From Brevundimonas vesicularis (GTDB lineage: Bacteria > Pseudomonadota > Alphaproteobacteria > Caulobacterales > Caulobacteraceae): 64,000 nucleotides of DNA. Location: contig NZ_CP114278.1 in assembly GCF_027105095.1 (NCBI RefSeq), positions 2,232,001 through 2,296,000 of the forward strand, written 5' to 3'. The notes under the pieces are model-generated. The model was not told the origin of the DNA, did no database searches, and saw only the letters and a program-made list of their open reading frames with translations. The position numbers and the translations under genes were made by a program. Shown in pieces: positions 1 to 8,344 of the stretch (its first letter is position 1; each line of letters opens with the position of its first letter).

Positions 1-168
1 GCCTATGCCGCGCTTCTGAAAGCCGGGTTTGATCGCGTCGATTACGTCGCCATCCGCCACGCTGAGGACCTGACGCCGTTCCGCAACGACATCATCGACG
101 CCCCCGCGCGCATCCTGGCCGCCGCCTGGCTGGGCAAGACGCGACTGATCGACAATATGGCGGTCTGA
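1..168 (+). CDS. panC: Pantoate--beta-alanine ligase, C-terminal fragment
   Basis: An open frame enters from the left edge and stops at 166-168, giving 55 residues. They read as the C-terminal domain of pantothenate synthetase, which joins pantoate and beta-alanine with ATP in the cytoplasm to make pantothenate for coenzyme A. The pattern with VDYVAIRHAEDLTP, then ARILAAAWLGKTRLIDN just before the stop, is typical of the PanC end. The ATP-binding N-terminal part lies outside the window. The gene is convergent with chorismate mutase, and a hairpin lies between them. Confidence 0.85.
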   Translation, partial: AYAALLKAGFDRVDYVAIRHAEDLTPFRNDIIDAPARILAAAWLGKTRLIDNMAV

Positions 169-176
169 AACGACAA

Positions 177-205
177 GGGCCGCATCCGTTCGCCGGATGC
201 GGCCC
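177..205. terminator. Hairpin between convergent panC and chorismate mutase
   Basis: A perfect 12-bp stem (GGGCCGCATCCG with its complement) closes a 5-nt loop between the two convergent stops. No U-tract follows on either strand. It is probably a shared stem for termination or transcript-end protection, not a classic intrinsic terminator. Confidence 0.45.
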
Positions 206-212
206 TGTCAGA

Positions 213-971
213 TCAGCCGATCGCGCCGACGCAGCCCTCGGCGTCGCCTGGCGCCAGAGCGGCGTCGGTCAGGGCGATGGTCCAGCCGTGATGGGTGTTC
301 AGGCCCCAGCGTCGCGCGCCGCCGCCGTCGCCGGCGTCCCCACCCGCGGTGACCACCACGCGTCGGCCCTTGGGCAGAGCCGGCGGATCGATCTTGCCGA
401 CCGCCAGAGACGTCGGCGTCTCGCCGCCGTAGCCGTCGAACACGCTCAACATCGACCATTCGCGGCGCAGGCCCATCCACCAGGCGTCCTCAGTATTGAT
501 CGCCAGCACGGCGATGCCGTGCCCCTCGGCGGCGAAGGCCAGGGCCTTCTGCGGATCGCGCACCATCTTGATGTCGGCGGCGGCCCCGAAACGCAGGCGC
601 GCGCCGTCATAGGCGCGGGTCGGTTCGATGGGCGCCCAGACCTGGACCTGAAGCCGGCCTTGGCGCGCCAAGCCCCAGCCGACGATCTCGCGCCACAGAT
701 GCTCGACCGCCTCGGCGTTCTCGGGCTTGGCCTGCTTCAGCATGCGCGAGAGGACCGTCTGCTCTCGGTCGGGACGCAGCTTGGTGTGCGGTCCGGTGGG
801 CGCGTCCTTGGCGCGCCCGACGGTGGCGGCGATGGCGAGGCGTTGTTCGAAAAGGGCCAGGATCTGATCGTCGATGCCGTCGATCTCGGCGCGCAGGGCG
901 GCCAGCGCCTGCTGTTCGGGGGTCAGGTCGGCCATGTCAGGCCAGACTTGCTGAAGATTGGAATGGGGCAT
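213..971 (-). CDS. Chorismate mutase (AroQ-type helical domain) with C-terminal extension
   Basis: This 252-aa protein has an AroQ-type chorismate mutase domain at about residues 16-100: a helix with LRAEIDGIDDQILALFEQR, then RxxxA...GxxK, then REQTVLSRM. It converts chorismate to prephenate for Phe and Tyr synthesis. The remaining ~150 residues are of unknown function; long chorismate mutases of this shape occur in Caulobacter relatives. The gene is downstream of pheA on the same strand and is preceded by a Phe/Tyr-rich leader peptide. No good ribosome-binding site precedes either the first Met or the internal Met at 936 (MADLTPEQ), so the start is uncertain. Translation may instead be set by the leader structure. 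Confidence 0.85.
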   Translation of the reverse strand: MPHSNLQQVWPDMADLTPEQQALAALRAEIDGIDDQILALFEQRLAIAATVGRAKDAPTGPHTKLRPDREQTVLSRMLKQAKPENAEAVEHLWREIVGWGLARQGRLQVQVWAPIEPTRAYDGARLRFGAAADIKMVRDPQKALAFAAEGHGIAVLAINTEDAWWMGLRREWSMLSVFDGYGGETPTSLAVGKIDPPALPKGRRVVVTAGGDAGDGGGARRWGLNTHHGWTIALTDAALAPGDAEGCVGAIG

Positions 972-1012
972 GGGAAAGGGCTTTCGGCATTCTGAGATTC
1001 GATATGTGCAGG

Positions 1013-1045
1013 GGCGAACAGCCGCTCTGATCCAGAGCGGTCGCC
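1013..1045 (-). promoter_or_regulatory. Candidate attenuator stem-loop between leader peptide and chorismate mutase
   Basis: On the minus strand CCGCTCT and AGAGCGG form a 7-bp stem around a 5-nt loop. It is extended by GGCGA/TCGCC with a small bulge. It lies 36 nt after the leader stop and 42 nt before the chorismate mutase start. No U-run follows, so classic intrinsic termination is not supported. Control of translation or Rho-dependent termination is possible. Confidence 0.45.
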
Positions 1046-1080
1046 GGTGAGACGGTCAGGGACGGAGTGCGCCCGACGCC

Positions 1081-1182
1081 TCAGCCGGCGTATCGAAAGC
1101 CGTAAAAGCCGTAGCCGAAATAGAGGCCGGAAACCGCGCGCGAACGGTCGAAAGAAACAGAAAGAGCGCGCAGGCGGGACAT
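1081..1182 (-). CDS. Phe/Tyr-rich leader peptide (33 aa), probable attenuation leader
   Basis: An ATG at 1182 opens a 33-codon frame ending in TGA at 1081-1083. The peptide is arginine-rich at first, and then its last 14 residues read LYFGYGFYGFRYAG. In all it has four Phe and four Tyr codons. This is the hallmark of an amino acid leader peptide: a ribosome stalled for charged tRNA-Phe or tRNA-Tyr changes folding of the RNA ahead. It sits between pheA and chorismate mutase on the same strand, 109 nt before the latter, with a stem-loop between. Leader-peptide control of aromatic genes is established in alphaproteobacteria. That this peptide acts so is inferred from composition and position. 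The ribosome-binding site is weak. Confidence 0.7.
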   Translation of the reverse strand: MSRLRALSVSFDRSRAVSGLYFGYGFYGFRYAG

Positions 1183-1253
1183 GGTCCGGTTCCGGTTTGT
1201 GCGGATCGTATTGCGATCCGTGGGTGTCTTAAGGACGCAAAGACCGTGCGCCG

Positions 1254-1829
1254 TCAACCCTCAGGGAAGCTCAACAGGACAAAACGCGTCTGATTATCGC
1301 CGGAATCCTGCAAGTCGTTGCGCAGGATCGACAGACCATACACCTCGGCGGCGCCGACCGGGGCGATGGCCGCCCGTGTCGGGTCGCCCGCTTCAGCGAC
1401 GTCGCGCGCCGCGCCTGCGGTATCGAAATGCTCGATGACCTCGACATTCAAACCGGCCAGCGTGTCCTTGCACTGGGCCAGGGCGATGGGGTGGCTCTCA
1501 ACCGTGCGGATATCGCACAGCCGCGCTCCGTCGACCGCCATCAGCGCATGACGGATCGGCCGCCAGACCTCGGCGACGGGCTCCACGCCAAGCCCACCTA
1601 CCAGCGTCGCCGCCGGCTCGACCACGCCTATGGTCGAGTTCTCGACCGGGATCAGGGCACAGCCGCAGTCGCCGGAGCGCAGCGCATCCAGGGCCTGGGC
1701 GAAGGTTTCGAACGCCACAGCCTCGTCCCAAGGACGCAGGGCCAGACAGGCCTCATGGCTGAACGATCCAGGCGCGCCCTGATAGGCGACCCGGCCGGGC
1801 TTTTCCTCAGTTGGAGCCGCTGATTGCAT
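1254..1829 (-). CDS. pheA: Prephenate dehydratase, catalytic domain only
   Basis: The protein has 191 aa. Prephenate dehydratase motifs run its full length: VAYQGAPGSFSHEA near residue 14, IPVENSTIGVV near 60, ESHPIALAQC in the second half, and DNQTRFVLLS at the end. The enzyme converts prephenate to phenylpyruvate. Usual monofunctional PheA proteins are about 270-290 aa because a Phe-binding ACT domain follows the TRF motif. Here the stop comes seven residues after it, and the following ~280 nt hold no ACT-like frame. The enzyme may therefore lack Phe feedback inhibition. A GAGGGAG site precedes the ATG. The gene lies 90 nt after the DAHP synthase gene on the same strand. Confidence 0.88.
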   Translation of the reverse strand: MQSAAPTEEKPGRVAYQGAPGSFSHEACLALRPWDEAVAFETFAQALDALRSGDCGCALIPVENSTIGVVEPAATLVGGLGVEPVAEVWRPIRHALMAVDGARLCDIRTVESHPIALAQCKDTLAGLNVEVIEHFDTAGAARDVAEAGDPTRAAIAPVGAAEVYGLSILRNDLQDSGDNQTRFVLLSFPEG

Positions 1830-1919
1830 CGATCACTCCCTCGGTCTCGGATCGATCTGGCGCTGCCTCGGTGGCGTCACCATGACCGGATCGGCCCGCA
1901 TTTGCGGCGCTGACGACGG

Positions 1920-3290
1920 CTAGGCCGCCGCCGACTGCGCCACCCGCCCGGCCTTCAGCCGCTCCGCGACCAGGAAGGCCAGCTCTAGCGCCTGGTCCGC
2001 GTTCAGGCGCGGGTCGCAGTGGGTGTGATAGCGATTTGACAGATCGTCCTCCGTCACAGCCTGGGCGCCGCCGATGCACTCGGTGACGTTCTGGCCGGTC
2101 ATTTCCAGATGGACGCCGCCGGGGTGAACCCCTTCCGCCTCGGCCACGTCGATGAAGGTCCTCACCTCGCCCATAATCCGGTCGAACGGCCGGGTCTTGT
2201 AGCCATTGCCAGCCTTCAACGTGTTGCCGTGCATCGGGTCGATGGACCAGATCACCTTGCGGCCCGAGGCCTTCACTTCGCGCATCAGCTTGGGCAGACG
2301 CTCGCCGACCTTGTCGTGACCGAAGCGTCCGATTAGCGTCAGACGACCGGAAATATTGTCAGGGTTCAGGGCGTCGATCAGCGGCAGCAGGTCGTCTGCC
2401 GTCATGGTCGGCCCGCACTTCACGCCGATGGGATTCTTGATCCCCTTCATGAACTCGACGTGAGCGCCGTCCAGCTGACGCGTGCGCTCGCCGATCCACA
2501 GCATGTGGGCCGAGGTGTCGAACCATTCGCCGGAACCGCCGTCCAGACGCGTCAGGGCGCTTTCGACGTTCAGCAGCAGCGCCTCGTGGCTGGTGAAGAC
2601 CTCGACCCGGCTCAGATCGGGATGGGTCTCGGGCGTGACGCCGACCGCCTCCATGAAGGCCAGGGCCTCGGTGATTTTATCGGCCAGCTCGCGGTACTGC
2701 GCGCCGGCGGCGTTGTCTCCGGCGAAACCCAGGGTCCAGCGATGGATGTTGTACAGGTCGGCATAGCCGCCGCCCGCGAAGGCCCGCAGCAGGTTCAGCG
2801 TCGAGGCCGACTGGTTGTAGGCGCGGATCAGACGCTGCGGATCGGGCGCGCGTTCTTCAGGCGTGAAGCCCATGCCGTTGATGATGTCGCCACGATAGCT
2901 AGGCAGTTCGACGCCGTCGATCTCCTCCAGCGGCGACGAGCGGGGCTTGGCGAACTGGCCCGCGATCCGCCCCACCTTCACCACCGGCTTGCGCCCGGCG
3001 AAGGTCAGGACGACCGCCATCTGCAGGATCAGGCGAAAGGTGTCGCGGATATTGTCTGTCGAGAACTCCTTGAAGCTCTCGGCGCAGTCGCCGCCCTGAA
3101 GCAGGAAGGCGTCACCCCGCTCGACCTGCGCCAGCTTCGACGTCAGGCGCCGCGCTTCGCCGGCGAAGACCAGCGGCGGCAAGGCGCGCAGCTCGTCTTC
3201 CACCCGAGCGAGGGCGGCGGGATCCGGATAGTCCGCCGGCATATGCAGGGCGGTCTTGGTTCTCCAGCTTTCGGGGGTCCAGCGTGTCAT
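1920..3290 (-). CDS. 3-deoxy-7-phosphoheptulonate synthase, class II
   Basis: This 456-aa protein is a plant/actinobacterial-type (class II) DAHP synthase. It condenses phosphoenolpyruvate with erythrose 4-phosphate, the first step of the shikimate pathway. Visible motifs are the N-terminal [18 protein letters not shown] near residue 63, [13 protein letters not shown] near 106, [14 protein letters not shown], and the C-terminal [10 protein letters not shown] and [18 protein letters not shown]. Length matches the family (about 450-460 aa). It is the first gene of a same-strand run with pheA and chorismate mutase, so entry and Phe-branch steps are placed together. Confidence 0.95.
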   Translation of the reverse strand: MTRWTPESWRTKTALHMPADYPDPAALARVEDELRALPPLVFAGEARRLTSKLAQVERGDAFLLQGGDCAESFKEFSTDNIRDTFRLILQMAVVLTFAGRKPVVKVGRIAGQFAKPRSSPLEEIDGVELPSYRGDIINGMGFTPEERAPDPQRLIRAYNQSASTLNLLRAFAGGGYADLYNIHRWTLGFAGDNAAGAQYRELADKITEALAFMEAVGVTPETHPDLSRVEVFTSHEALLLNVESALTRLDGGSGEWFDTSAHMLWIGERTRQLDGAHVEFMKGIKNPIGVKCGPTMTADDLLPLIDALNPDNISGRLTLIGRFGHDKVGERLPKLMREVKASGRKVIWSIDPMHGNTLKAGNGYKTRPFDRIMGEVRTFIDVAEAEGVHPGGVHLEMTGQNVTECIGGAQAVTEDDLSNRYHTHCDPRLNADQALELAFLVAERLKAGRVAQSAAA

Positions 3291-3356
3291 CGCGCAAGAA
3301 TAGGACTTCGCGCCTATTCAAACAACGAAAAGCCGGGAGGATTTTGCCGCGAAATG

Positions 3357-3497
3357 TCAGTCTTCCGAAGAAGGCGACTTTTCCGCCGCAGCTTCAGCCT
3401 TGCGTTCGGCCTTCGCCGCCGCCTTCTCAGCCGCCTTCAGCGCTGCGGCGCGCTCGCGTTCCTGACGCTCAAAGCTGTAGTTGGGTTTGCGAGCCAT
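3357..3497 (-). CDS. Small charged conserved protein (46 aa)
   Basis: An ATG at 3497 opens a 46-codon frame ending in TGA at 3357. The protein starts MARKPNYSFERQERERAA and continues as an alternating Ala/Lys/Glu helix, ending SPSSED. This composition (basic N-terminal motif, long charged helix, no Cys or Trp) matches small uncharacterised proteins I associate with Caulobacterales. Function is unknown. It lies upstream of the DAHP synthase gene on the same strand. Confidence 0.6.
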   Translation of the reverse strand: MARKPNYSFERQERERAAALKAAEKAAAKAERKAEAAAEKSPSSED

Positions 3498-3740
3498 CGG
3501 CGTCCTCGTCTCTTATCGTGATCTTGCGGTGAAGGTGGCGTTGCATTCGGTCAGACGCAATCGCCAAATCGCGCACCATGCAAAAGCGGCTCACAGCAGT
3601 CTCTCCTTGCGCGTCAAAATCTTGGCGGCGGCGTCGAAGGCGATGAACAGGCGGGCTAGAAGAGTCATGGGCTTCGAACGCTTGGCCCTATTTGATGTTC
3701 AGTCCCGCGAACCTTCGTCGCACCCGAAAGACAGGCGCCC

Positions 3741-4736
3741 ATGTCGACCCAACCCATCCTCCTCGGCGGTGTCGAAGCCGGCGGCACCAAGTTCATCTGC
3801 GGCATCGCCGCCGCCGACGGCGTGATCATCGACCAGATCCGTATCCCGACGACATCGCCCGACGAGACGCTCGATGCGGTCGCGGCCTTCTTCGTCGACG
3901 CCCAGTCGAGGCACGGCCGGCTTTCTGCGCTGGCGATCGTCAGTTTCGGCCCTTTGTCCTTGAAACCGGACGCGCCGGATTTCGGCGCTATCACCAGCAC
4001 GCCCAAGCCCGGCTGGAGCGACGTCAACCTGTTGGCCCGTCTGCGCCGCCTCATCGATGTTCCAATGACGCTGGACACCGATGTGAACGGCGCGGCCGTG
4101 GGCGAACGCCTCTTCGGCAGCGGGCAAGGACTGGAGAGCTTCTGCTATGTCACGGTCGGCACGGGCGTGGGGGTTGGGGTGATGATCGGGGGCGCGCCGC
4201 ATGGCGGTGCGAACCATCCCGAAGCCGGTCATATCCGGCTGCCCCGCACCAAGGGCGACGAGACCTTCTCGGGCGTCTGTCCCTTCCACGGCGACTGCCT
4301 GGAAGGCCTGGCGAGCGGGCCGGCGCTGCAAGCGCGCTGGGGCGCGGCGGCCGAGACGTTTTCTCACGACCATCCGGCCTGGCCGATGGCGGCGGAGTAT
4401 ATCGCCGGTCTGTGCACCAACCTGACCTACACGCTGCGGCCAGAGCGAATCATCATCGGCGGCGGCGTGATGCAGCCGCACATGTACGATCTGGTCAGAC
4501 AGGCGCTGGTGAGACAGCTCGGCGGCTATGACGCCAGCCTGAAAGGTCTGGATATGAAAACCTATATCGCGGCGCCGACCGCGGGCGTGTCCGCCGGCCT
4601 GATCGGCGCATTGGCCCTCGCCTACCGTTCTGTCACGGGCGCGTGGCCCAAGAACTGGGCGACGCAAGGCCAGGGTCAAATCGAAGTGGAGATGGTGGAC
4701 GCGACAGGGATTGAACCTGTGACCCCCTCGGTGTGA
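3741..4736 (+). CDS. ROK-family sugar kinase (fructokinase-like), 3' end inside tRNA-Val
   Basis: This 331-aa protein has the ROK kinase pattern: phosphate loop GGVEAGGTKF (9-18), catalytic Asp in DTDVNGA (D114), GTGVGVGVMIGG (140-151), and the zinc site H164, C180, C186 around CPFHGDC. It probably phosphorylates fructose or a related hexose with ATP. The normal ROK end is near GLIGALALA (about residue 295). About 35 extra residues then run through the antisense of tRNA-Val, ending GIEPVTPSV, a tell-tale translation of a tRNA. The tail has no conserved function I can see, and the annotated stop is therefore inside the tRNA gene. Confidence 0.85.
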   Translation: MSTQPILLGGVEAGGTKFICGIAAADGVIIDQIRIPTTSPDETLDAVAAFFVDAQSRHGRLSALAIVSFGPLSLKPDAPDFGAITSTPKPGWSDVNLLARLRRLIDVPMTLDTDVNGAAVGERLFGSGQGLESFCYVTVGTGVGVGVMIGGAPHGGANHPEAGHIRLPRTKGDETFSGVCPFHGDCLEGLASGPALQARWGAAAETFSHDHPAWPMAAEYIAGLCTNLTYTLRPERIIIGGGVMQPHMYDLVRQALVRQLGGYDASLKGLDMKTYIAAPTAGVSAGLIGALALAYRSVTGAWPKNWATQGQGQIEVEMVDATGIEPVTPSV

Positions 4737-4767
4737 ACGAGGTGCTCTCCCGCTGAGCTACGCGTCC
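4693..4767 (-). tRNA. tRNA-Val (CAC)
   Basis: A full cloverleaf is seen on the minus strand: acceptor GGACGCG/CGCGTCC, D-loop AGCTCAGCGGGAGAGC, anticodon stem CCTCG/CGAGG with loop TTCACAC (anticodon CAC), T-loop GGTTCAATCC, and encoded CCA. It reads GTG codons. Its 3' 44 nt overlap, antisense, the end of the ROK kinase gene. Confidence 0.95.
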
Positions 4768-4823
4768 TTGCCTTGCGGAGGCGGCGACATAGCCCGGTCG
4801 CCGGCCCTGCGCAAGCGCCTGTT

Positions 4824-6113
4824 TCAGATTCCGGCGGCGCGAACGCCTTCGGGCGTATCGGCTTCCGGGTCGCCCGGCAGCCAGGCGACATGACCGTTGT
4901 AGATGTCCTGGTTCAGGATGCCCTCTTCCTTGGCCACCAGCACCGGCACCAGCATCTGTCCGGTGACGTTGGTCGCGGTGCGCATCATGTCGATGATCCG
5001 GTCGATGGCGACGATATAGCCGATGCCTTCCAGCGGCAGGCCGGCGGTCGACAGGGTCAGGGTCAGCATGACGATGCTGGTCCCCGGCACGCCTGCGGTC
5101 CCAAGCGACCCCAGCACCGCCGTCAGGCCGATCAGGACGTACTGGGTCAGCGTCAGATCGATCTTGAAATACTGGGCGATGAAGATCGAGGCTATGGCCG
5201 GATAGATGGCCCCGCACCCGTCCATCTTCACATTGGCCCCCAGGGGCACGGCGAAGGCGGCATAGGCCTGGGGCACGCCCAGCCGCTCCACCGTCTGGCG
5301 CAGGGTGATCGGCAACGTCCCCAGCGAGGACGAGGTCGCAAAGGCCGTCTGCTGGGCTGCAAAAGCGCCGCGGAAGAAGCTGGTCACCTTCAGCCCATGC
5401 ACCTTCAGCAGGCCCGAATAGACGATCAGGATGTGGAACAGGCAGGCGGCGTAGATGGCCAGGATGAACTTCACCAGGGGCAGCAGCGCCTCCCAGCCAT
5501 AGCCGCCGACGACTGATCCGATCAGGCCGAAGACGCCGATGGGCGTCAGCTGGATCACCCAGCGGGTGATGCGGAAGACGACCGCCGCGCCCTCATCCAC
5601 CAGACGCCGAACGCCCTGCGCCCGGTCGCCCAGCGCCACCAGGGCCATGCCGACCAGGGCCGAGAAGAAGATGATCTGCAGCACCTTGCCTTCGGCCAGG
5701 GCGGCGAACGGATTGGTCGGCACGACGCCGATCAAGACTTCCAGCGGCGTCGGGATCACCCGTTCCTTGACCTCGCCCAGCGGCAGGTTGGACAGGCCGA
5801 CGCCCGGATTGATGATGTGACCGAAGGCGAACCCGACCAGCACCGCCAGCAGCGACGTGACGGCGAACCAGAGGATGGTCCGCACCCCCAGCCGCACGGC
5901 CCCCGCCCCTTCCCCCAGCTTGGCGATGGAACTGGCGATGGTGAACAGCACCAGCGGCGCCACCACCATGCGGATCAGATTCAGATAAACGTCGCCGATC
6001 GGCTGCAGCCAGGTCTCGGCCCGCTCGCGCAGGATCAGCCCGGCGATGATGCCGAGGATGAAGCCGGCGGCGGTCCGCTGCCACAGCGGGATCTTGAAAA
6101 AGCGAGCGAGCAT
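4824..6113 (-). CDS. Dicarboxylate/amino acid:cation symporter (DAACS family)
   Basis: This 429-aa integral membrane protein belongs to the GltP/DctA family, which brings in C4-dicarboxylates or acidic amino acids with H+ or Na+. Family marks are the serine-rich re-entrant loop TSSSLGTLP, the unwound TM7 motif as NVKMDG (usually NMDGT), and GTAGVPGTS followed by IDRIIDMMRTATNVTGQ, the substrate-binding TM8. Multiple hydrophobic segments begin about residue 13 (FILGIIAGLIL). The variant NVKMDG could alter substrate preference. It appears monocistronic, upstream of tRNA-Val on the same strand. Confidence 0.9.
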   Translation of the reverse strand: MLARFFKIPLWQRTAAGFILGIIAGLILRERAETWLQPIGDVYLNLIRMVVAPLVLFTIASSIAKLGEGAGAVRLGVRTILWFAVTSLLAVLVGFAFGHIINPGVGLSNLPLGEVKERVIPTPLEVLIGVVPTNPFAALAEGKVLQIIFFSALVGMALVALGDRAQGVRRLVDEGAAVVFRITRWVIQLTPIGVFGLIGSVVGGYGWEALLPLVKFILAIYAACLFHILIVYSGLLKVHGLKVTSFFRGAFAAQQTAFATSSSLGTLPITLRQTVERLGVPQAYAAFAVPLGANVKMDGCGAIYPAIASIFIAQYFKIDLTLTQYVLIGLTAVLGSLGTAGVPGTSIVMLTLTLSTAGLPLEGIGYIVAIDRIIDMMRTATNVTGQMLVPVLVAKEEGILNQDIYNGHVAWLPGDPEADTPEGVRAAGI

Positions 6114-6213
6114 GACGGCACTTTCAACAGGGGTGCGCCAATCTGTCCATCGCCATGGCGATCCGCAACCGCAGCAGCGATCATTCAGCCGACAGATTTC
6201 CTGTCGGCTGGCT

Positions 6214-6927
6214 TCAGAATTTCAGCGCCCGCCTTACGTAGAAGTCGGCAAGGATGCCGTCGATCGCCTCTTCCACGTCCTCGAAAGCATCGATCAATAC
6301 GTCCCCGCCCAGGTCTTCGACGGGTGTCGGCGTAAAGCCGAAGGTCGTCAGAATGCAGGGCATGCCGGCGTCTTTGGCGGCATCCGCGTCCGGCGAAGCG
6401 TCACCCACCATGATCGCCCGTTCGGGATCACCGCCCGCGATCACCACGGCCTCCTTCAGATGGGTGCCAGAGGGCTTGCGCGCGCTGACCCGATCCGGCC
6501 CGACGATGGCGGCGAAATGTCGGGTCAGGTCCAGCTTGCCCAACAACAGCTCCGACAGGTCCGAACGCTTGTTGGTGGCCACAACCAGGATTGCGCCCCG
6601 CTCGGTTAGACGCTCCAGCGTCTCGACCACGCCCTCGAACGGCTGCGAGCCGTCAGCGATATGGGCGGCGTAATCGGCCAGGAACCGCTCGAACAGATCG
6701 TCGGACTTTGCCCGCTCGACCGGCGCGCCGGCGGCTTCGAAGCCGTGCACCAGCAGCGCCCGTGCGCCCGATCCGATCAGGGTCGAGGCGGACTCCATCG
6801 GCACGGGCGGCAGCCCCTCCTCGACCAGCATCCGGTTCAGCGTGCCGATCAGGTCCGGGGCGGAATCGACCAGCGTCCCATCCAGATCGAAGGCGATGGT
6901 CCAGCCTTCCAGGTCGCGATCGCTCAT
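6214..6927 (-). CDS. gph: Phosphoglycolate phosphatase (HAD superfamily)
   Basis: The protein is about 237 aa. The HAD nucleophile motif FDLDGTLVDSAPDL is near the N-terminus, the second motif VVATNKRS is mid-protein, and GDASPDADAAKDAG is the metal-binding third motif. It hydrolyses 2-phosphoglycolate, a by-product of DNA repair and oxygenase reactions. Two ATGs are close together. GGGAG lies six nt before the second (MSDRDLEG, 6927) but abuts the first (6933), so the second is chosen. It is divergent from glmU, with about 60 nt between. Confidence 0.88.
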   Translation of the reverse strand: MSDRDLEGWTIAFDLDGTLVDSAPDLIGTLNRMLVEEGLPPVPMESASTLIGSGARALLVHGFEAAGAPVERAKSDDLFERFLADYAAHIADGSQPFEGVVETLERLTERGAILVVATNKRSDLSELLLGKLDLTRHFAAIVGPDRVSARKPSGTHLKEAVVIAGGDPERAIMVGDASPDADAAKDAGMPCILTTFGFTPTPVEDLGGDVLIDAFEDVEEAIDGILADFYVRRALKF

Positions 6928-6991
6928 CCCCATCTCCCGCTGGCCCGCATGATGGGCTAGATCGCAGGACGACTAGACTGCGAGACGATTC

Positions 6992-8344
6992 ATGACCAGC
7001 CAGACGCGCGCCCGCGCCGCCATCATTCTCGCCGCCGGCCAGGGCACGCGGATGAAATCGCCGCTGCCCAAGGTGCTGCACCCCGTCGCCCACCGCGCCA
7101 TGTTGGACCACGCCATCGATGCGGCGGAAGGCCTGGGCTGCGAGCGCATCGTCGTCGTGGTCGGCAATCACTCGCCCGAGGTCCGGGCCCATGTGGTGAA
7201 ACGGCTGGGCGAGGCCGCCATTGCGGTCCAGGACCCGCCGCTCGGCACCGGCCACGCGGTGCGCGCCGCCGAACAGGCCCTTGCCGGCTTCGACGGCGAG
7301 GTGGTCGTCACCTATGGCGACGTCCCCCTGCTGAAAGCCGCCGACATCGAGCCCGTGTTCAATGCCGACGGGGTCACCGTCATCGGGTTCGAGGCTCGCG
7401 ATCCCGGCGCCTATGGCCGTCTGATCGTCGACGGCGACACCTTGACCGCCATCACGGAGGCCAAGGAGGCGTCGGCCGAAATCCTCGCCATCACCGCCTG
7501 CAACTCGGGCGTCATGGCCGCCCCGTCGGCCTTGCTGTTCTCGCTGCTGGCCGACGTGAAAAACGAAAACGCCAAGGGCGAATACTATCTGACGGATGTC
7601 GTCGCTCTGGCGCGCCAGGGCGGCCACCCGACCCGCGCCGTCTTCGCCGCGGAGGACGCGGTAATGGGCGTCAACTCCCAGACCGAGCTGGCTCAGGCCG
7701 AAGCCTTGTTCCAGAGCGTGCAACGCGACACCTTCCTGGCGGCCGGCGTGACGATGGCGGCGCCCGACACCGTTCATTTCTCTTGGGACACTCAGATCGG
7801 CGGCGGAACCGTGATCGAGCCGTTCGTGGTTTTCGGCCCCGGCGCGGTCATAGAGGGCGGCGCGCGCATTCGCAGCTTCAGCCATATCGAGGGCGCGCGT
7901 GTCGCGGCCGGCGCCGAAGTCGGTCCCTATGCGCGCTTGCGTCCCGGTGCGGACCTGGCGACGGGGGTCAAGGTCGGCAACTTCGTCGAGGTCAAGAACG
8001 TCAAGATGGCAGAGGGCTCAAAGGCCAATCACTTGGCCTATCTGGGCGACGGGTCGGTCGGTGCGGGCGCCAACGTCGGCGCAGGGACGATATTCTGCAA
8101 CTACGACGGCTTCAACAAGGCGCAGACCCAGGTCGGCGCCGGCGCCTTCGTCGGATCGAACTCCAGCCTGGTGGCCCCGGTGGTCATCGGCGACGGCGCC
8201 CTGATCGCTTCCGGCTCTGTCATCACCGAGGACGTGCCCGCCGACGCCATGGCTTTCGGCCGCGCGCGCCAGACCGTCAAACCCGAAGCGGCCGCGGCCT
8301 TCCGGGTCGAAGCCAAGGCCAAGAAGGCTGCGAAATCCAAATGA
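6992..8344 (+). CDS. glmU: Bifunctional GlmU (N-acetylglucosamine-1-P uridyltransferase / glucosamine-1-P acetyltransferase)
   Basis: This 450-aa two-domain enzyme makes UDP-GlcNAc for peptidoglycan and lipopolysaccharide. The N-terminal nucleotidyltransferase has [11 protein letters not shown] (13-23) with Lys at 27 and GDVPLL near 109. The C-terminal half is a left-handed beta-helix of hexapeptide repeats with [15 protein letters not shown] and NYDG, the acetyl-CoA/GlcN-1-P site. Length is normal. The stop overlaps the rpiA start (ATGA), so the two are translationally coupled. Confidence 0.96.
   Translation: MTSQTRARAAIILAAGQGTRMKSPLPKVLHPVAHRAMLDHAIDAAEGLGCERIVVVVGNHSPEVRAHVVKRLGEAAIAVQDPPLGTGHAVRAAEQALAGFDGEVVVTYGDVPLLKAADIEPVFNADGVTVIGFEARDPGAYGRLIVDGDTLTAITEAKEASAEILAITACNSGVMAAPSALLFSLLADVKNENAKGEYYLTDVVALARQGGHPTRAVFAAEDAVMGVNSQTELAQAEALFQSVQRDTFLAAGVTMAAPDTVHFSWDTQIGGGTVIEPFVVFGPGAVIEGGARIRSFSHIEGARVAAGAEVGPYARLRPGADLATGVKVGNFVEVKNVKMAEGSKANHLAYLGDGSVGAGANVGAGTIFCNYDGFNKAQTQVGAGAFVGSNSSLVAPVVIGDGALIASGSVITEDVPADAMAFGRARQTVKPEAAAAFRVEAKAKKAAKSK

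Noticed and set aside
1047-1551. Short plus-strand frames across the leader and pheA region
   Set aside because: They overlap the Phe/Tyr leader and prephenate dehydratase on the other strand and have no domain content.
3591-3668. A 25-codon minus-strand frame starting MTLLARLFIAFD
   Set aside because: It has no ribosome-binding site and no evidence of conservation that I can judge; it is left as a possible but unsupported small peptide.
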